Origin: Colwellia psychrerythraea
Lineage (GTDB): Bacteria > Pseudomonadota > Gammaproteobacteria > Enterobacterales > Alteromonadaceae
Assembly (NCBI RefSeq): GCF_000764185.1
Contig: NZ_JQEC01000016.1
Span: 1 to 64,000, forward strand
Reading direction: 5' to 3'
Length of the DNA: 64,000 bases
Shown: positions 54,005-63,594 of the stretch, one piece after another
How the letters are laid out: every line of letters begins with the position of its first letter
Position numbering within the stretch: the stretch's first letter is position 1
Notes under the pieces: model-generated
Database searches by the model: none
Told to the model about the DNA's origin: nothing
Seen by the model: the letters and a program-made list of their open reading frames with translations, nothing else
Position numbers and translations under genes: made by a program

Positions 54005-56847
54005 TGCCGCGTAACTTATCAACACTTATTTTTTCAAAGCTTAATGCCACTAAATTCTGGTTATTATTAGTTTGCTGCCTGAGTCTATTACTCAGTGCCT
54101 GCAACGAAAAAGAGAGCTCACGGCAAACACTGCAAAACATCGATAATGCAGAGCAGAGTAAAAGCCGAGCACAAAAAAAGAACATCGCCACATCAGAAGG
54201 TGATATTCGCGACGCATACATTAATTATTTAAAACATGCCTCTAAATCAGATTTATCTCGGGCCGATGCTTTAAACCGCCTGGCAGCTATCGAATTTAAA
54301 TTATCTGAAGAGTTATTACAAAGTGAAACGGCTGAAGCCGCCCAAGAAAAACTCGCCAATGAAAAGCTCAACCGAACCATTGAGTTATTAGAGACCTCAA
54401 TAAAAGATTACCCTAAAGCTAAACATAACGATGTCACACTTTACCAGTTAGCCAAAGCTTACGATCAACAGGGTGAATACGATCAGACCCATGAAACCTT
54501 GAAATTGCTGGCCAAGGGTTACCCTAAGTCACGTTATTATCTAGAAGCGCAATTTAGACTAGCTGAGTACGCCTTTAGCGCTAAAAAATATACCTTGGCT
54601 GAAGATAAGTACACTGAAATTATTATCGCTAAAAATAATGCGGTGTTTTATGAAAAGTCGCTTTATAAACGTGGCTGGTCTCGCTTTAAACAAGAGTTTT
54701 ACATTGAAGCGGCCGATGATTTTGTCCAGGCGATTAACTTTAATGATTTTCAGCAGTATGAGCAATTATCCGCCAGTCAACAGAGTTTATTCGATGAATA
54801 CTTTCGTGCCATGGGATTGTCATTCTCCTACCTTGGTGGCGTAGAGCCTTTGAACCTATACTTCCAACAAACAGAGCATGTAAATAATTTATATTATATT
54901 TATAGCAGTTTAAGTGACACCTTCCTCAAACAGCAACGTTATAACGATTCTGTCGGTACCCTAAATAGTTATATCAGCCAATTTCCCGATTCTGAATTTT
55001 CGGCACAAGCGTCACTAAAAGTTGTTGATATTTGGAAAAAATCTGGCTTTGTCGAGCAGAGGAAAAAAGCCTTCGAGCAATTTTATAGCAACTACCAACC
55101 AACAAGCAGTTATTGGCTGAACAAAAAAGGCCGTTATAAAAAACGCTACGAGATGATAAGTCTAGCATTGAAGAATCATATTTTGATTGAAACTGCGACT
55201 TACCATAAAGAGTATCAAAAAAGTAATAAACTAGCTGATTTCACTCGCGCTGAGCGTTGGTACAAAAATTATTTAGCACATTTTTCAGCTTACTCTCGCC
55301 AAGACAATATCCACTTCTTATTTGCTTCTCTATATTTACAGCATAACATGCAAGAACTTGCCTATAAGCATTATAAACTGGCGGGTTTTGACGAACAGAC
55401 TGTCACCAATAAAGCCGCTGCATACCAAGTCATTACCTTAGCTGATAAATTATTAACTGATGCAACTAACCCTGAAAGTAAGGCAATTTGGCTTAACCGA
55501 TTAATTGAGGCATCAACTCTATATGCTCAACAATACCCTACTGATGAACAAGCTATTAAAGTAATAGCGCGTGCCAGTGATGCCGCTTATAACAACAAAA
55601 GATTTGACGATACAATTCACCTAGCAGAATTAGTTATCAGTAATAAAAGCACTAAACTCATTAACACCATTAATATGGTTAAAGCACACGCTTACTTCCA
55701 AACCAAAGAGTACCTAGCAGCAGAAAGTAGCTACTTTGCTTTAATGAAAACCCAAGAGTTAAGTGCTAAAGATAAAAGCTCAGCTACTGAAGGGCTAGCC
55801 TTAGCGATATTTTATCAAGGTAAAAGTGCTGTTGAGCAAAAAGAAATACCCTTAGCTATCGAGCACTATGCAAGAATATCTCAATTAACACCAAAAAGTG
55901 AAACCGCAGCTTCAGGTCTTTTTGATGCTATTGCTTTATCCATTCAGAGTGAACAATGGCTACCTGCCATTGACTATATCAAGCGCTTTAGAAGCTTATA
56001 TCCACAGCATAAAAATTCAAATGATATCGCTAAAAAGTTATCGGTGGCCTACTTAAACTCTAAGCAAGATATTGCTGCAGCAAAAGAATTAGAGAAGTTG
56101 TCGAGCCATGAAAATAGTAAAGAATACAAAATGGCTTCACTGCTAAAAGCCGCTGATCTTTATCAACAAAATAACGATATTTCATCAGCCGTGAGATCGT
56201 TAAAAAAGTATATAAAAACCTACCCTCAACCTTTTATGCCTTACTTCGAAGCTATGTATCAATTAACGCAATTATATGCCCAGAGCAATGAGCTGAACAA
56301 AAGCCTTTTCTGGCATAGAAGAATTCTTTCTACAGATAAAAAGACACCCAGTTCAGCTAAAAATGAGCGTACTAATTTTATCGCCTCAAATGCGGCAATT
56401 GCCCTAGCACGTCAAGAAAGCCGAGGTTTTTCAACAGTAAAATTAGTTCGCCCTTTAAAGAAGAACTTAAAACGTAAAAAACAAAAAATGCAGGCAAGTG
56501 TTAACTACTATGCCCGAGCCTCTTCTTATGGCGTTGCTGAAACAGCTACAGAAGCCACCTATGCCATTGCCACAATATACAATGACTTTAGTCAGGCCTT
56601 ATTAACCTCGGAAGTGCCCAAGCACCTTAGTGATGATGAAAAAGAACAGTATCTCTTTTTACTCGAAGATCAAGCCTTTCCATTTGAAGAAAAAGCCATC
56701 GAATTTTATGAAGTTAACCTGGCTTATACCCAAGATGATATTTACGACCAATGGATAAAAAAGAGCCATCAAGCATTACAGCGCTTATTTCCAATAAGGT
56801 ATAAGCGAGAGCCAAAAGTAGAGAACTTTATCAATGTCTTACATTAA
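54004..56847 (+). CDS. Large TPR lipoprotein, Agl/Glt-like operon gene 2
   Basis: 947 residues. The lipoprotein signal ends LLLSACNEKESS, so the protein is lipid-anchored. Many TPR-like repeats run through about 90-870, for example LYQLAKAYDQQGEYDQTHE, YLEAQFRLAEYAFSAKKY, ALAIFYQGKSAVEQKEIP and LKAADLYQQNNDISSAVRS. The ends overlap both neighbours (1 bp upstream, 14 bp downstream), so the four genes form a tight operon. It is the likely scaffold connecting the TonB-like protein to the outer membrane; this is inferred from parallels with Myxococcus. Confidence 0.85.
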   Translation: MPRNLSTLIFSKLNATKFWLLLVCCLSLLLSACNEKESSRQTLQNIDNAEQSKSRAQKKNIATSEGDIRDAYINYLKHASKSDLSRADALNRLAAIEFKLSEELLQSETAEAAQEKLANEKLNRTIELLETSIKDYPKAKHNDVTLYQLAKAYDQQGEYDQTHETLKLLAKGYPKSRYYLEAQFRLAEYAFSAKKYTLAEDKYTEIIIAKNNAVFYEKSLYKRGWSRFKQEFYIEAADDFVQAINFNDFQQYEQLSASQQSLFDEYFRAMGLSFSYLGGVEPLNLYFQQTEHVNNLYYIYSSLSDTFLKQQRYNDSVGTLNSYISQFPDSEFSAQASLKVVDIWKKSGFVEQRKKAFEQFYSNYQPTSSYWLNKKGRYKKRYEMISLALKNHILIETATYHKEYQKSNKLADFTRAERWYKNYLAHFSAYSRQDNIHFLFASLYLQHNMQELAYKHYKLAGFDEQTVTNKAAAYQVITLADKLLTDATNPESKAIWLNRLIEASTLYAQQYPTDEQAIKVIARASDAAYNNKRFDDTIHLAELVISNKSTKLINTINMVKAHAYFQTKEYLAAESSYFALMKTQELSAKDKSSATEGLALAIFYQGKSAVEQKEIPLAIEHYARISQLTPKSETAASGLFDAIALSIQSEQWLPAIDYIKRFRSLYPQHKNSNDIAKKLSVAYLNSKQDIAAAKELEKLSSHENSKEYKMASLLKAADLYQQNNDISSAVRSLKKYIKTYPQPFMPYFEAMYQLTQLYAQSNELNKSLFWHRRILSTDKKTPSSAKNERTNFIASNAAIALARQESRGFSTVKLVRPLKKNLKRKKQKMQASVNYYARASSYGVAETATEATYAIATIYNDFSQALLTSEVPKHLSDDEKEQYLFLLEDQAFPFEEKAIEFYEVNLAYTQDDIYDQWIKKSHQALQRLFPIRYKREPKVENFINVLH

Positions 56848-57448
56848 ACCTACCCTTAACAATACCTTGAGCATTACCTTGGTCATAATTTTTATAATGA
56901 CCATTTCAGCTTGTAGTAATCAAGTAACAAGCAATAAACCGGTAACAAATAATAAAACAACGGAGTCTTCAATTGAGGAACTTCAGCTCTACAAAAATGC
57001 TATAGTTGCTTTAAATAATAATGATCTAGACCAGGCTAAAGCGTTGTTTATTTCCATGAGCGAACGCCAACCGAACATTGCCGGCTCCTGGGCTAATTTA
57101 GCCTTAATCAGTATTAAACAAAAAGACTTGGCTCAAGCAGAGGATTATGCAAAAACCGCCTTAGAGAAAAATCCCAATATGGCGCAGGCATGGAACTTAT
57201 CTGGATATTTAGCACAAAAAAAGGGCGAGATTCATAACGCCAAAAACTACTATTTAAAGGCAATCAGTAATAAATCAGATTACGCCCTTGCCCATTACAA
57301 CTTAGCATTACTTTTTGATATTTACCTGCAAGACATTACTAAAGCCATTGAGCACTATCAATTCTATTTAGCCTATAACGGCGAAAAAGACGAAAACACT
57401 GAGAACTGGTTAGAAAGTTTACAAGCAACCATGGCGGCAAATAATTAA
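56834..57448 (+). CDS. Small TPR lipoprotein, Agl/Glt-like operon gene 3
   Basis: 204 residues. The lipoprotein signal ends TISACSNQ. Three to four canonical TPRs occupy about 50-185: AIVALNNNDLDQAKALF, GSWANLALISIKQKDLAQAE, AWNLSGYLAQKKGEIHNAK and AHYNLALLFDIYLQDITKAI. It overlaps the previous gene by 14 bp and the next by one base. Probably a pilotin or assembly-type subunit of the same complex. Confidence 0.85.
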   Translation: MSYIKPTLNNTLSITLVIIFIMTISACSNQVTSNKPVTNNKTTESSIEELQLYKNAIVALNNNDLDQAKALFISMSERQPNIAGSWANLALISIKQKDLAQAEDYAKTALEKNPNMAQAWNLSGYLAQKKGEIHNAKNYYLKAISNKSDYALAHYNLALLFDIYLQDITKAIEHYQFYLAYNGEKDENTENWLESLQATMAANN

Positions 57449-57729
57449 TGAAAAAAATAATCAATCTCAGCTTATCTGCGCTATTACTACTCTTTTTCAG
57501 CTTAACTGCCATGGCCTATGAAGAGAGTAGCCAAAACAATGTAGAGTCAACAGACAGACTAGAGCTAAAAACCAGTTTTATTAAAGGCAACAAAGAACTG
57601 CCACAAGTTCTTTATATTGTACCTTGGCAGGAAATACAAAAGACCACTCTAAAACCTGAAAATATGGTATTGCATAGTTTATACGGTGATATTTTCCAGC
57701 CAGTTACACCAGAAGATCTAATTGAATAA
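57448..57729 (+). CDS. Small exported protein, Agl/Glt-like operon gene 4
   Basis: 93 residues with a signal peptide (cleavage near LTAMAYEES). The mature part of about 70 residues includes SFIKGNKELPQVLYIVPWQE and ends GDIFQPVTPEDLIE. It starts in a TAATG overlap, so it is made with the TPR proteins. No family recognised; the PQVLYIVPWQE motif could help a search. Confidence 0.7.
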   Translation: MKKIINLSLSALLLLFFSLTAMAYEESSQNNVESTDRLELKTSFIKGNKELPQVLYIVPWQEIQKTTLKPENMVLHSLYGDIFQPVTPEDLIE

Positions 57730-57886
57730 TATGGACTAATAAACGAATAGGTTTACCTTAAGTTAAAGTAAGATAAACTAGATGTAAAAACACACTAGAA
57801 AAATTAATGTGTAAGTGCAAATACGTTTGACAACTAACGTCAGTGCACTAGCTGAATAATATTAATAACAACTATTGAGGTTATAA

Positions 57887-58474
57887 ATGAAAAATTACTA
57901 CTGGCTTCCTTTTAAAGATGACGGTTGGCATAGCGATACCGTTGCTAGAATGACTAACCGCGACGCTATATTACCTTTTTTAGATGGTACTTCTGCTAGT
58001 CGTACTAGGTATGGTAACTCAAAGCCTGCAGGGCAATGGAGTGATATCGGCTCTGGTGATCAAATACTTATTGGTGGTCATGGCCATAAATATTCAACAG
58101 AGAAAGTTACTTGGGTACTAGGCACTGGCAATGTAAGCTGGACAGCTTCACAATTAGCCTCTGCTATTAAGCTAAAAATTGCCAACGGCGGTCAACGTAA
58201 AATTGATTTTCATATCCTTGCGTGTTTTGGCGCGAATAATATGACGCCATTAGCAAAAAGTTTTGGTTCAAAGCTTGCCAAAGAGTTAAAAGCTCGTGGC
58301 TTTAGAGGCAGCTTAACTGCTTATAAAGGTGCTACAGGTATGATGGCAGCACGAGGCCATCAAACGGGTACCAGCCGTATTACCGCTTTACCTAAATTTG
58401 CTTTTGGTGGAGGTGCCAGTACTACGGGTAACCCAACCAAGGATGCAGGGGTAATTTGGCAGCTTCACCCATAA
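57887..58474 (+). CDS. Possible clan-CD (caspase/C80-like) cysteine-peptidase-fold protein
   Basis: 195 residues with no signal peptide; ATTGAGG precedes the ATG. Two motifs fit the clan CD plan of a hydrophobic strand followed by a catalytic residue: QILIGGHGHKYS (His-Gly) and, about 55 residues later, KIDFHILACFGANN (Cys after a strand). A helix, FGSKLAKELKARGF, and a strand then follow, as in gingipain, C80 or CHAT-like folds. It is not in the TPR operon (157-bp gap). It could be a secreted effector of the nearby T6SS or a stand-alone enzyme. The assignment rests on motif spacing only. Confidence 0.55.
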   Translation: MKNYYWLPFKDDGWHSDTVARMTNRDAILPFLDGTSASRTRYGNSKPAGQWSDIGSGDQILIGGHGHKYSTEKVTWVLGTGNVSWTASQLASAIKLKIANGGQRKIDFHILACFGANNMTPLAKSFGSKLAKELKARGFRGSLTAYKGATGMMAARGHQTGTSRITALPKFAFGGGASTTGNPTKDAGVIWQLHP

Positions 58475-58674
58475 AGTGTTTACCTTAATTTTGGTATAGA
58501 TAACACTCAATATGAGTAATCAATAAGCTGTACTAAACAGCTAGTTGATTACTCACTTAGCATCTCCTTCCTAATTCAGTACACTTATTTAGTACACTTC
58601 TTCAAGATAATCTCATTTGTACAGCTTAGTTCATTACGCTAAGATGGTTTTTAAATCATTCTTTGAGTAATACC

Positions 58675-60003
58675 ATGAAAAATATAGCATTAATAACCTC
58701 TGTTTTATGCCTTGTCAGCAGCTCATTAACCTATGCTACAGCGAATAGTAGCAGTAACAATGCCAAGTCAGTACAAGCCGCCATGCCTGAGTTGATGACG
58801 CTATATAAAGATTTACACCAAACCCCTGAGCTATCCAGTGCAGAATTTAATACCGCAAAAAAACTAGCCAAAATAGCCCGTGAATTAGGTTTTGACGTTA
58901 CTGAGAAAGTTGGTGGTACCGGTGTTGTTGCGGTATTAAAAAACGGTAAAGGCCCTACAGTATTAATTCGCGCCGATATGGATGCCCTACCAGTAAAAGA
59001 GCAAACCGGTTTAGCGTTTGCTTCAAAAGTTACTACCACCACTGAAGAAGGCCAACAAGCGCATGTTATGCATGCATGTGCTCACGATACCCATATGAGC
59101 AGCTGGGTTGGCACAGCAAAGTTACTTAGTGAAAATAAAAAGAGCTGGTCAGGTACTTTAGTAATGATTCTGCAACCTGCTGAAGAACGCGGTCGTGGCG
59201 CAAAAGATATGCTTGCTGACGGCTTATACAAACGTTTCCCAAAACCTGACTATGCCTTAGCTTTTCATAATTCAGCCAGTTTAAAGGCCGGGGTTATTGG
59301 TTACACTCCTGGTTTTACTTTTGCTAATGTCGATAGTGTAAATATCCTTGTTAAAGGGGTTGGTGGTCATGGTGCTTACCCACACGCAACTAAAGATCCT
59401 ATCGTTTTGGGTGCACGCATTGTTGGCGCTTTACAAACCCTAGTGAGTCGAGAATTAGATCCACAAGATCCTGCCGTGGTAACCGTAGGCAGTTTTCAAT
59501 CAGGTACTAAACACAATATTATTTCTGATCAGGCGTTATTATTATTAACCGTGCGTAGTTATTCCGATGAAACACGTCAAACTTTATTAGATGGTATTGC
59601 AAGAATAGCTAAAGGCGAAGGCATCGCCATGGGGTTACCTGAAAAGTTATTACCCGTAGTAACGGTGAAGGATGAATACACGCCAGCAACCTATAATGCA
59701 CCTGAGTTTACTAAAAAAATGGCCAACTTATTTTCCGCCGAGTTAGGTAAAGATCGCATTATTGAAGTACCTCCTGTAATGGCCGGTGAAGACTTTGGCC
59801 GCTATTACAAAGCGGATACCAATATTAAAAGCATGATATTTTGGGTTGGTGGTGTACCTGTTGATAAATGGCAAGCAGCGCAAGAAACTGGCGAGGGTTT
59901 ACCATCACTACACAGCCCATATTGGGCACCCGATGCACAAAAGGTTATTAGCACTGCAACACAAGCAATGAACAGCGCTGTGTTAACTATTTTGGCTAAG
60001 TAA
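58675..60003 (+). CDS. Exported M20-family amidohydrolase
   Basis: 442 residues from ATG 58675 (the frame opens at TTG 58663). A signal peptide ends near SLTYATANS. The M20D/HipO-type metal site is visible: RADMDALPVKE, MHACAHDTHMS, AEERGRGAKDML, GVGGHGAYPHATKDP and AGEDFGRYY. It should hydrolyse N-acyl amino acids or small peptides in the periplasm. It is monocistronic and ends at a terminator shared with norR. Confidence 0.93.
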   Translation: MKNIALITSVLCLVSSSLTYATANSSSNNAKSVQAAMPELMTLYKDLHQTPELSSAEFNTAKKLAKIARELGFDVTEKVGGTGVVAVLKNGKGPTVLIRADMDALPVKEQTGLAFASKVTTTTEEGQQAHVMHACAHDTHMSSWVGTAKLLSENKKSWSGTLVMILQPAEERGRGAKDMLADGLYKRFPKPDYALAFHNSASLKAGVIGYTPGFTFANVDSVNILVKGVGGHGAYPHATKDPIVLGARIVGALQTLVSRELDPQDPAVVTVGSFQSGTKHNIISDQALLLLTVRSYSDETRQTLLDGIARIAKGEGIAMGLPEKLLPVVTVKDEYTPATYNAPEFTKKMANLFSAELGKDRIIEVPPVMAGEDFGRYYKADTNIKSMIFWVGGVPVDKWQAAQETGEGLPSLHSPYWAPDAQKVISTATQAMNSAVLTILAK

Positions 60004-60039
60004 CCTGAACTAGGATTAAGCTATATAGGTAAGCCGAAC

Positions 60040-60068
60040 ACGCGACTAGTTATCACATCTAGTCGCGT
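60040..60068. terminator. Bidirectional hairpin between amidohydrolase and norR
   Basis: ACGCGACTAG (60040-60049) and CTAGTCGCGT (60059-60068) form a perfect 10-bp stem with a 9-nt loop, followed by ATTTATT. It lies between convergent genes. Confidence 0.8.
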
Positions 60069-60105
60069 ATTTATTCATTAGTACTACTTCTTAAACTAAT
60101 AACTA

Positions 60106-61689
60106 TTATACGACTGACTTCACCACTTTGATATTTAAACGTTTGGCAATACGGTTCAAGTTTGCCCTATCTGTTGATAATCGCCTTGCCGCTGCAGCCC
60201 AGTTACCAGCTTCTTCTTTGAGTACTCGGCTAATTAGTGATTTTTGAAAATTCTCAGTTTCTGCTTTTAATGGCAAGTTCTGATGTTTATTATCTGTAGA
60301 TGAAAAACCATCTTCTACAATAAGCCCTAGTGGTAGCTCTTCCCCAACAGCATTGAGTGGTCCACAATCGATTTTATCAATAGAAATAATCGCTTTACCA
60401 TGCTGACGAGCACGCGCTTTTAAAGTTGCCCGACTAACAACATGCTCTAATTCACGAACATTACCTGGCCAATTGTATTGCGTTAAATGGGCAACGGCAT
60501 GCTCAGTAATTTTTAACTGACCAATACCTAGCTTACGCCGAGTTTGTTCAACAAAATAACCCGCTAATAACTGTACGTCACCAACCCGTTCATAAAGTCT
60601 TGGCACCCGTATGGGATATACAGTTAACCTGTGATATAAATCAGCACGAAAACGTCCTTCACCAACCTCTTCTTTCAAATCTCTATTGGTCGCCGCTACT
60701 ATACGCACATCAACTTCTTCCACATTATCTTGGCCAACAGGTTGAATTTCATTACTCTGAATTGCTCTTAATATTTTACTCTGCGCAGCAAGCGGTAATT
60801 CACCTATTTCATCTAAAAATAATGTGCCTCCATCTGCCAGTGAAAATTTACCGGCACGATTTCTATCCGCACCGGTAAAAGCACCTTTGACATGACCAAA
60901 AAGCTCACTTTCAATAAGATTTTCCGGCAGAGCAGCGCAATTCACATACACCATAGGCCCATGATGTCGCAGTGACTTTTGATGTAAGGTTCGGGCAACT
61001 AGCTCTTTACCTACACCAGTTTCACCATAGATTAAGATATTAAAATCAGAGGAGGCGACAATGTCTAATTCTTGTTTAAGTTGCGACATGATCGGGCTTT
61101 CACCAATAAGCTCCCCGCCATCACGTTTCCACGCTTCTTCTGTTAATTCTGCTACCACACGTTGTGAATGATCAGCTCTACTTTCAAGTTGCTCTAATAG
61201 AAAGGCTGTATTGAGTGTTGCCGCTGATATGGCTGAAATTACTTCTAACGTACGTGCTTCAATATCTTCAAAGTCATGTGGCGTTAGGCTATCCATGGTC
61301 AATAAGCCGAGCAATTTATCATCATAATAGAGTGGTAAACCCATGCATGAGTGCACAGGTAAATCGCCATCGCGATCTATCAACAAGCCATCATAAGGGT
61401 CTGGTAGGGGTGAATCAGCAGGGAAACGAATGGGGGATTTTGATTGGCAAAGTGCTAGAAATCGAGGGTGCTCTTCCACATAAAAACGACGCCCTAAGGT
61501 ATCCCGACTTAATCCTTGTAGCGCGATAGGTTTTAGCAGCTCTCCATGAAAAGACAGTAATGCGACCGCATCACAGGTGATGGTCTTTCTAACAGTATCT
61601 AATAATCTATCGAACCTATCTTTGCTATTTAAGCTCGTTGCAAGGTCAAGTGCTAACTCAATAACTGCTGATGATGATATTTGTTTCAT
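60106..61689 (-). CDS. norR: Nitric-oxide-responsive sigma-54 activator NorR
   Basis: 527 residues with the three NorR domains. An N-terminal GAF domain (about 20-170) carries the non-haem iron site. A sigma-54 AAA+ domain (about 190-425) has Walker A GETGVGKE, the GAFTGA loop ([20 protein letters not shown]) and ADLYHRL. A C-terminal Fis-type helix-turn-helix (about 485-525) has [20 protein letters not shown]. It is transcribed away from the 90-residue gene and nnrS, whose promoter it should activate. Close relatives control nnrS and hmp in Vibrio. Confidence 0.95.
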   Translation of the reverse strand: MKQISSSAVIELALDLATSLNSKDRFDRLLDTVRKTITCDAVALLSFHGELLKPIALQGLSRDTLGRRFYVEEHPRFLALCQSKSPIRFPADSPLPDPYDGLLIDRDGDLPVHSCMGLPLYYDDKLLGLLTMDSLTPHDFEDIEARTLEVISAISAATLNTAFLLEQLESRADHSQRVVAELTEEAWKRDGGELIGESPIMSQLKQELDIVASSDFNILIYGETGVGKELVARTLHQKSLRHHGPMVYVNCAALPENLIESELFGHVKGAFTGADRNRAGKFSLADGGTLFLDEIGELPLAAQSKILRAIQSNEIQPVGQDNVEEVDVRIVAATNRDLKEEVGEGRFRADLYHRLTVYPIRVPRLYERVGDVQLLAGYFVEQTRRKLGIGQLKITEHAVAHLTQYNWPGNVRELEHVVSRATLKARARQHGKAIISIDKIDCGPLNAVGEELPLGLIVEDGFSSTDNKHQNLPLKAETENFQKSLISRVLKEEAGNWAAAARRLSTDRANLNRIAKRLNIKVVKSVV

Positions 61690-61769
61690 TGCTTATCCTG
61701 AAAATTACCCTTGGTTTCAAAGAAGGGTTCACTTTACCTTGTTCTCAATATAACAAAATAACACGAAGG

Positions 61770-61807
61770 AGTCTAAATGACTACAGGTAGTAGTAGTCAT
61801 TTAGACT
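61770..61807. promoter_or_regulatory. NorR-type enhancer: perfect 15-bp inverted repeat
   Basis: AGTCTAAATGACTAC (61770-61784) is repeated inverted at 61793-61807 with an 8-bp spacer. Each arm contains a GT-N7-AC core, the NorR half-site form: GTCTAAATGAC and GTCATTTAGAC, 25 bp apart. A weaker third match, GTTCACTTTAC, lies near 61726. The pair sits about 80-115 bp upstream of the expected start of transcription. Confidence 0.75.
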
Positions 61808-61860
61808 ACAAAAACCAAAGGAAAACACTTAAACCCTTGAATATAAAGTAAAATAAAACA

Positions 61861-61876
61861 TGGCACTTACTTTGCA
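61861..61876 (+). promoter_or_regulatory. Consensus sigma-54 promoter of the nnrS operon
   Basis: TGGCACTTACTTTGCA matches the -24/-12 consensus TGGCAC-N5-TTGCA at every fixed base. It lies 62 bp before the 90-residue gene and downstream of the NorR-type sites. Confidence 0.9.
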
Positions 61877-61937
61877 ATTAATAATTATAAATAACCGAAG
61901 TAAATAATAAAAAGCCAATCACTAATAAGAGGCCGAC

Positions 61938-62210
61938 ATGTATTCACAATTTTCTATCGCTCGCCAACTGCCCACTATCGATAACGCATTGGGTTTTCAA
62001 AAATGTTTAATTATAGGTAACTATTTAATGTTGTTGTCCTTATTGATTGTGACTACTTCGATATTTATAACTTTCGGTTATGACCAACACTTTACCATTT
62101 CAGTTCAAGTGTCTGCGCATATTGCCACTATTGTTTTCGCTGGTTTACTCAAAATTGGCTATGTATTGCGTTGTGTTGCTTTACATGGTTTTGGTAAAAG
62201 GAACTTTTAA
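61938..62210 (+). CDS. Small two-helix membrane protein of the NO-response operon
   Basis: 90 residues with hydrophobic segments at about 24-48 and 58-82 (YLMLLSLLIVTTSIFITFG; VSAHIATIVFAGLLKIGYVL). It is the first gene behind the NorR/sigma-54 promoter, and its stop lies one base before the nnrS ATG. Small proteins of this kind commonly precede nnrS, but their job is unknown. It might help NnrS or haem/copper enzymes under NO stress. Confidence 0.78.
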   Translation: MYSQFSIARQLPTIDNALGFQKCLIIGNYLMLLSLLIVTTSIFITFGYDQHFTISVQVSAHIATIVFAGLLKIGYVLRCVALHGFGKRNF

Positions 62211-62211
62211 C

Positions 62212-63498
62212 ATGTTACAAATTCAAGATTCAGAAGCTGCTCGGCTAACTTATGATCAACAAAGCTGCTCTCAAGATGGCAACAGTCCACTCAACTATAT
62301 AGCACAGCATCCAGTATTAGATTTAGCCTTTAGAAGTTATTTTTTACTGGCCGTTGCTTGTTCTATGTTCGCATTAGGCATATGGGCTGCTTACTTTAAT
62401 GGATACTTCACTTTTAGCGTTAATGGCATAAGCCCATTAACCTGGCATATTCATGAAATGATATTTGGTTTTGCCGCCACCGTTGCCGTAGGTTTTATTC
62501 TCACCGCCGCACAAACATGGACAGGACAGCCAAGTATTAAAGGTTTACCACTATTAGCTTTTATAGGGCTTTGGCTACTGGTTAGAGTTGCCTTAATAGT
62601 TAACTTACCAAGTACAATTATTGTCGCCATTATCTTACAAAGCTGTTGGTGGTTAGGATCAATTGCTATTTTCACGCGGTTAGTGCTTAAAAGTCACAAC
62701 CACCGAAACTATCTTTTCATTCCGTTATTATCGGTATTAATGATGCTAAACATTGTCTTATTACTACTTGATTTTAATGGCCATTACGAACTGACTCGGC
62801 ATATTGCTAGAAGCTGTGTATTAATGTTTTGTTTATTGATGGGCATTTTAGGTGGTCGAGTGATCCCTTTTTTCACAGTATCTGGCGCTAAAACTTTAGC
62901 TATCACTTGCCCTAGCTGGCTAACACCATTACTAACCATTACTTCCATTGCTGGTGTCGTGGTATTTTTTAGCTCGGCTTTTATTGATTTACCCTTTACT
63001 CCGGCAGGGCTAATGATATCAGCAGGGTTACTTCACCTAATTAGACAAAGTTACTGGCGCAGTTTTGCTACCAGAAATATTCCTTTATTGTGGTCGTTAC
63101 ACTTATCCTATTTCTCGCTAGGTTTGGGATTAATAGTACTTGGTATGAGCTACCAACCCTTGTATAGCCTTGGTTTTATTCAATTAGCCATTTCCTTTGG
63201 TGATGCACTTCATTTAATTACCATAGCCGCAATGGGCTTGATGATTTTTGCCATGATGAGCCGAGTATCTCTTGGTCATACCGGCAGAGCATTAACACCG
63301 AGTAAATTGATTTCATGGGTATTTGTTCTGATTAGTTTGTCTGCACTGACACGAGCCCTTTTGCCGATATTAATTTCTCAACCACTGTTGAGCTGGAACA
63401 TCAGCGTATTAGCCTGGTTAATCGCCGGAAGTTTATTCTTAAAAGTTTACCTGCCTATTTTGACGACTAAGAAAATTGAGAAGTATTTTAGTCGTTAA
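62212..63498 (+). CDS. nnrS: NnrS family haem-copper membrane protein
   Basis: 428 residues from ATG 62212 with AAGGA upstream; the frame is open from 62080 inside the previous gene. About twelve transmembrane helices. Conserved His-containing segments include LTWHIHEMIFGFAATVAVGF, ILTAAQTWTG, RSCVLMFCLLMGILGGRVIP and HLITIAAMGLMIFAMMSRVS followed by LGHTGR. NnrS protects metabolism under nitric-oxide stress in the inner membrane. It lies behind the sigma-54 promoter at 61861. Confidence 0.93.
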   Translation: MLQIQDSEAARLTYDQQSCSQDGNSPLNYIAQHPVLDLAFRSYFLLAVACSMFALGIWAAYFNGYFTFSVNGISPLTWHIHEMIFGFAATVAVGFILTAAQTWTGQPSIKGLPLLAFIGLWLLVRVALIVNLPSTIIVAIILQSCWWLGSIAIFTRLVLKSHNHRNYLFIPLLSVLMMLNIVLLLLDFNGHYELTRHIARSCVLMFCLLMGILGGRVIPFFTVSGAKTLAITCPSWLTPLLTITSIAGVVVFFSSAFIDLPFTPAGLMISAGLLHLIRQSYWRSFATRNIPLLWSLHLSYFSLGLGLIVLGMSYQPLYSLGFIQLAISFGDALHLITIAAMGLMIFAMMSRVSLGHTGRALTPSKLISWVFVLISLSALTRALLPILISQPLLSWNISVLAWLIAGSLFLKVYLPILTTKKIEKYFSR

Positions 63499-63594
63499 TA
63501 AACACCATAAAATCTTCAATCCAATAAATAATTTTAAAAAGTTCTTGGTAATTTTGCCTAGGACACCTTTTACAGAAATACCTTAGGAGTAATC

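Noticed and set aside
57827-57832. TTGACA as a -35 box for the gene at 57887
   Set aside because: The only -10-like hexamer (TAATAT) is about 24 bp away, outside the usual 16-18 bp spacing.
63499-63594. A second sigma-54 promoter before hmp (TTGG-TAATTTT-GCC)
   Set aside because: The GG-to-GC spacing is 7 bp instead of 10.
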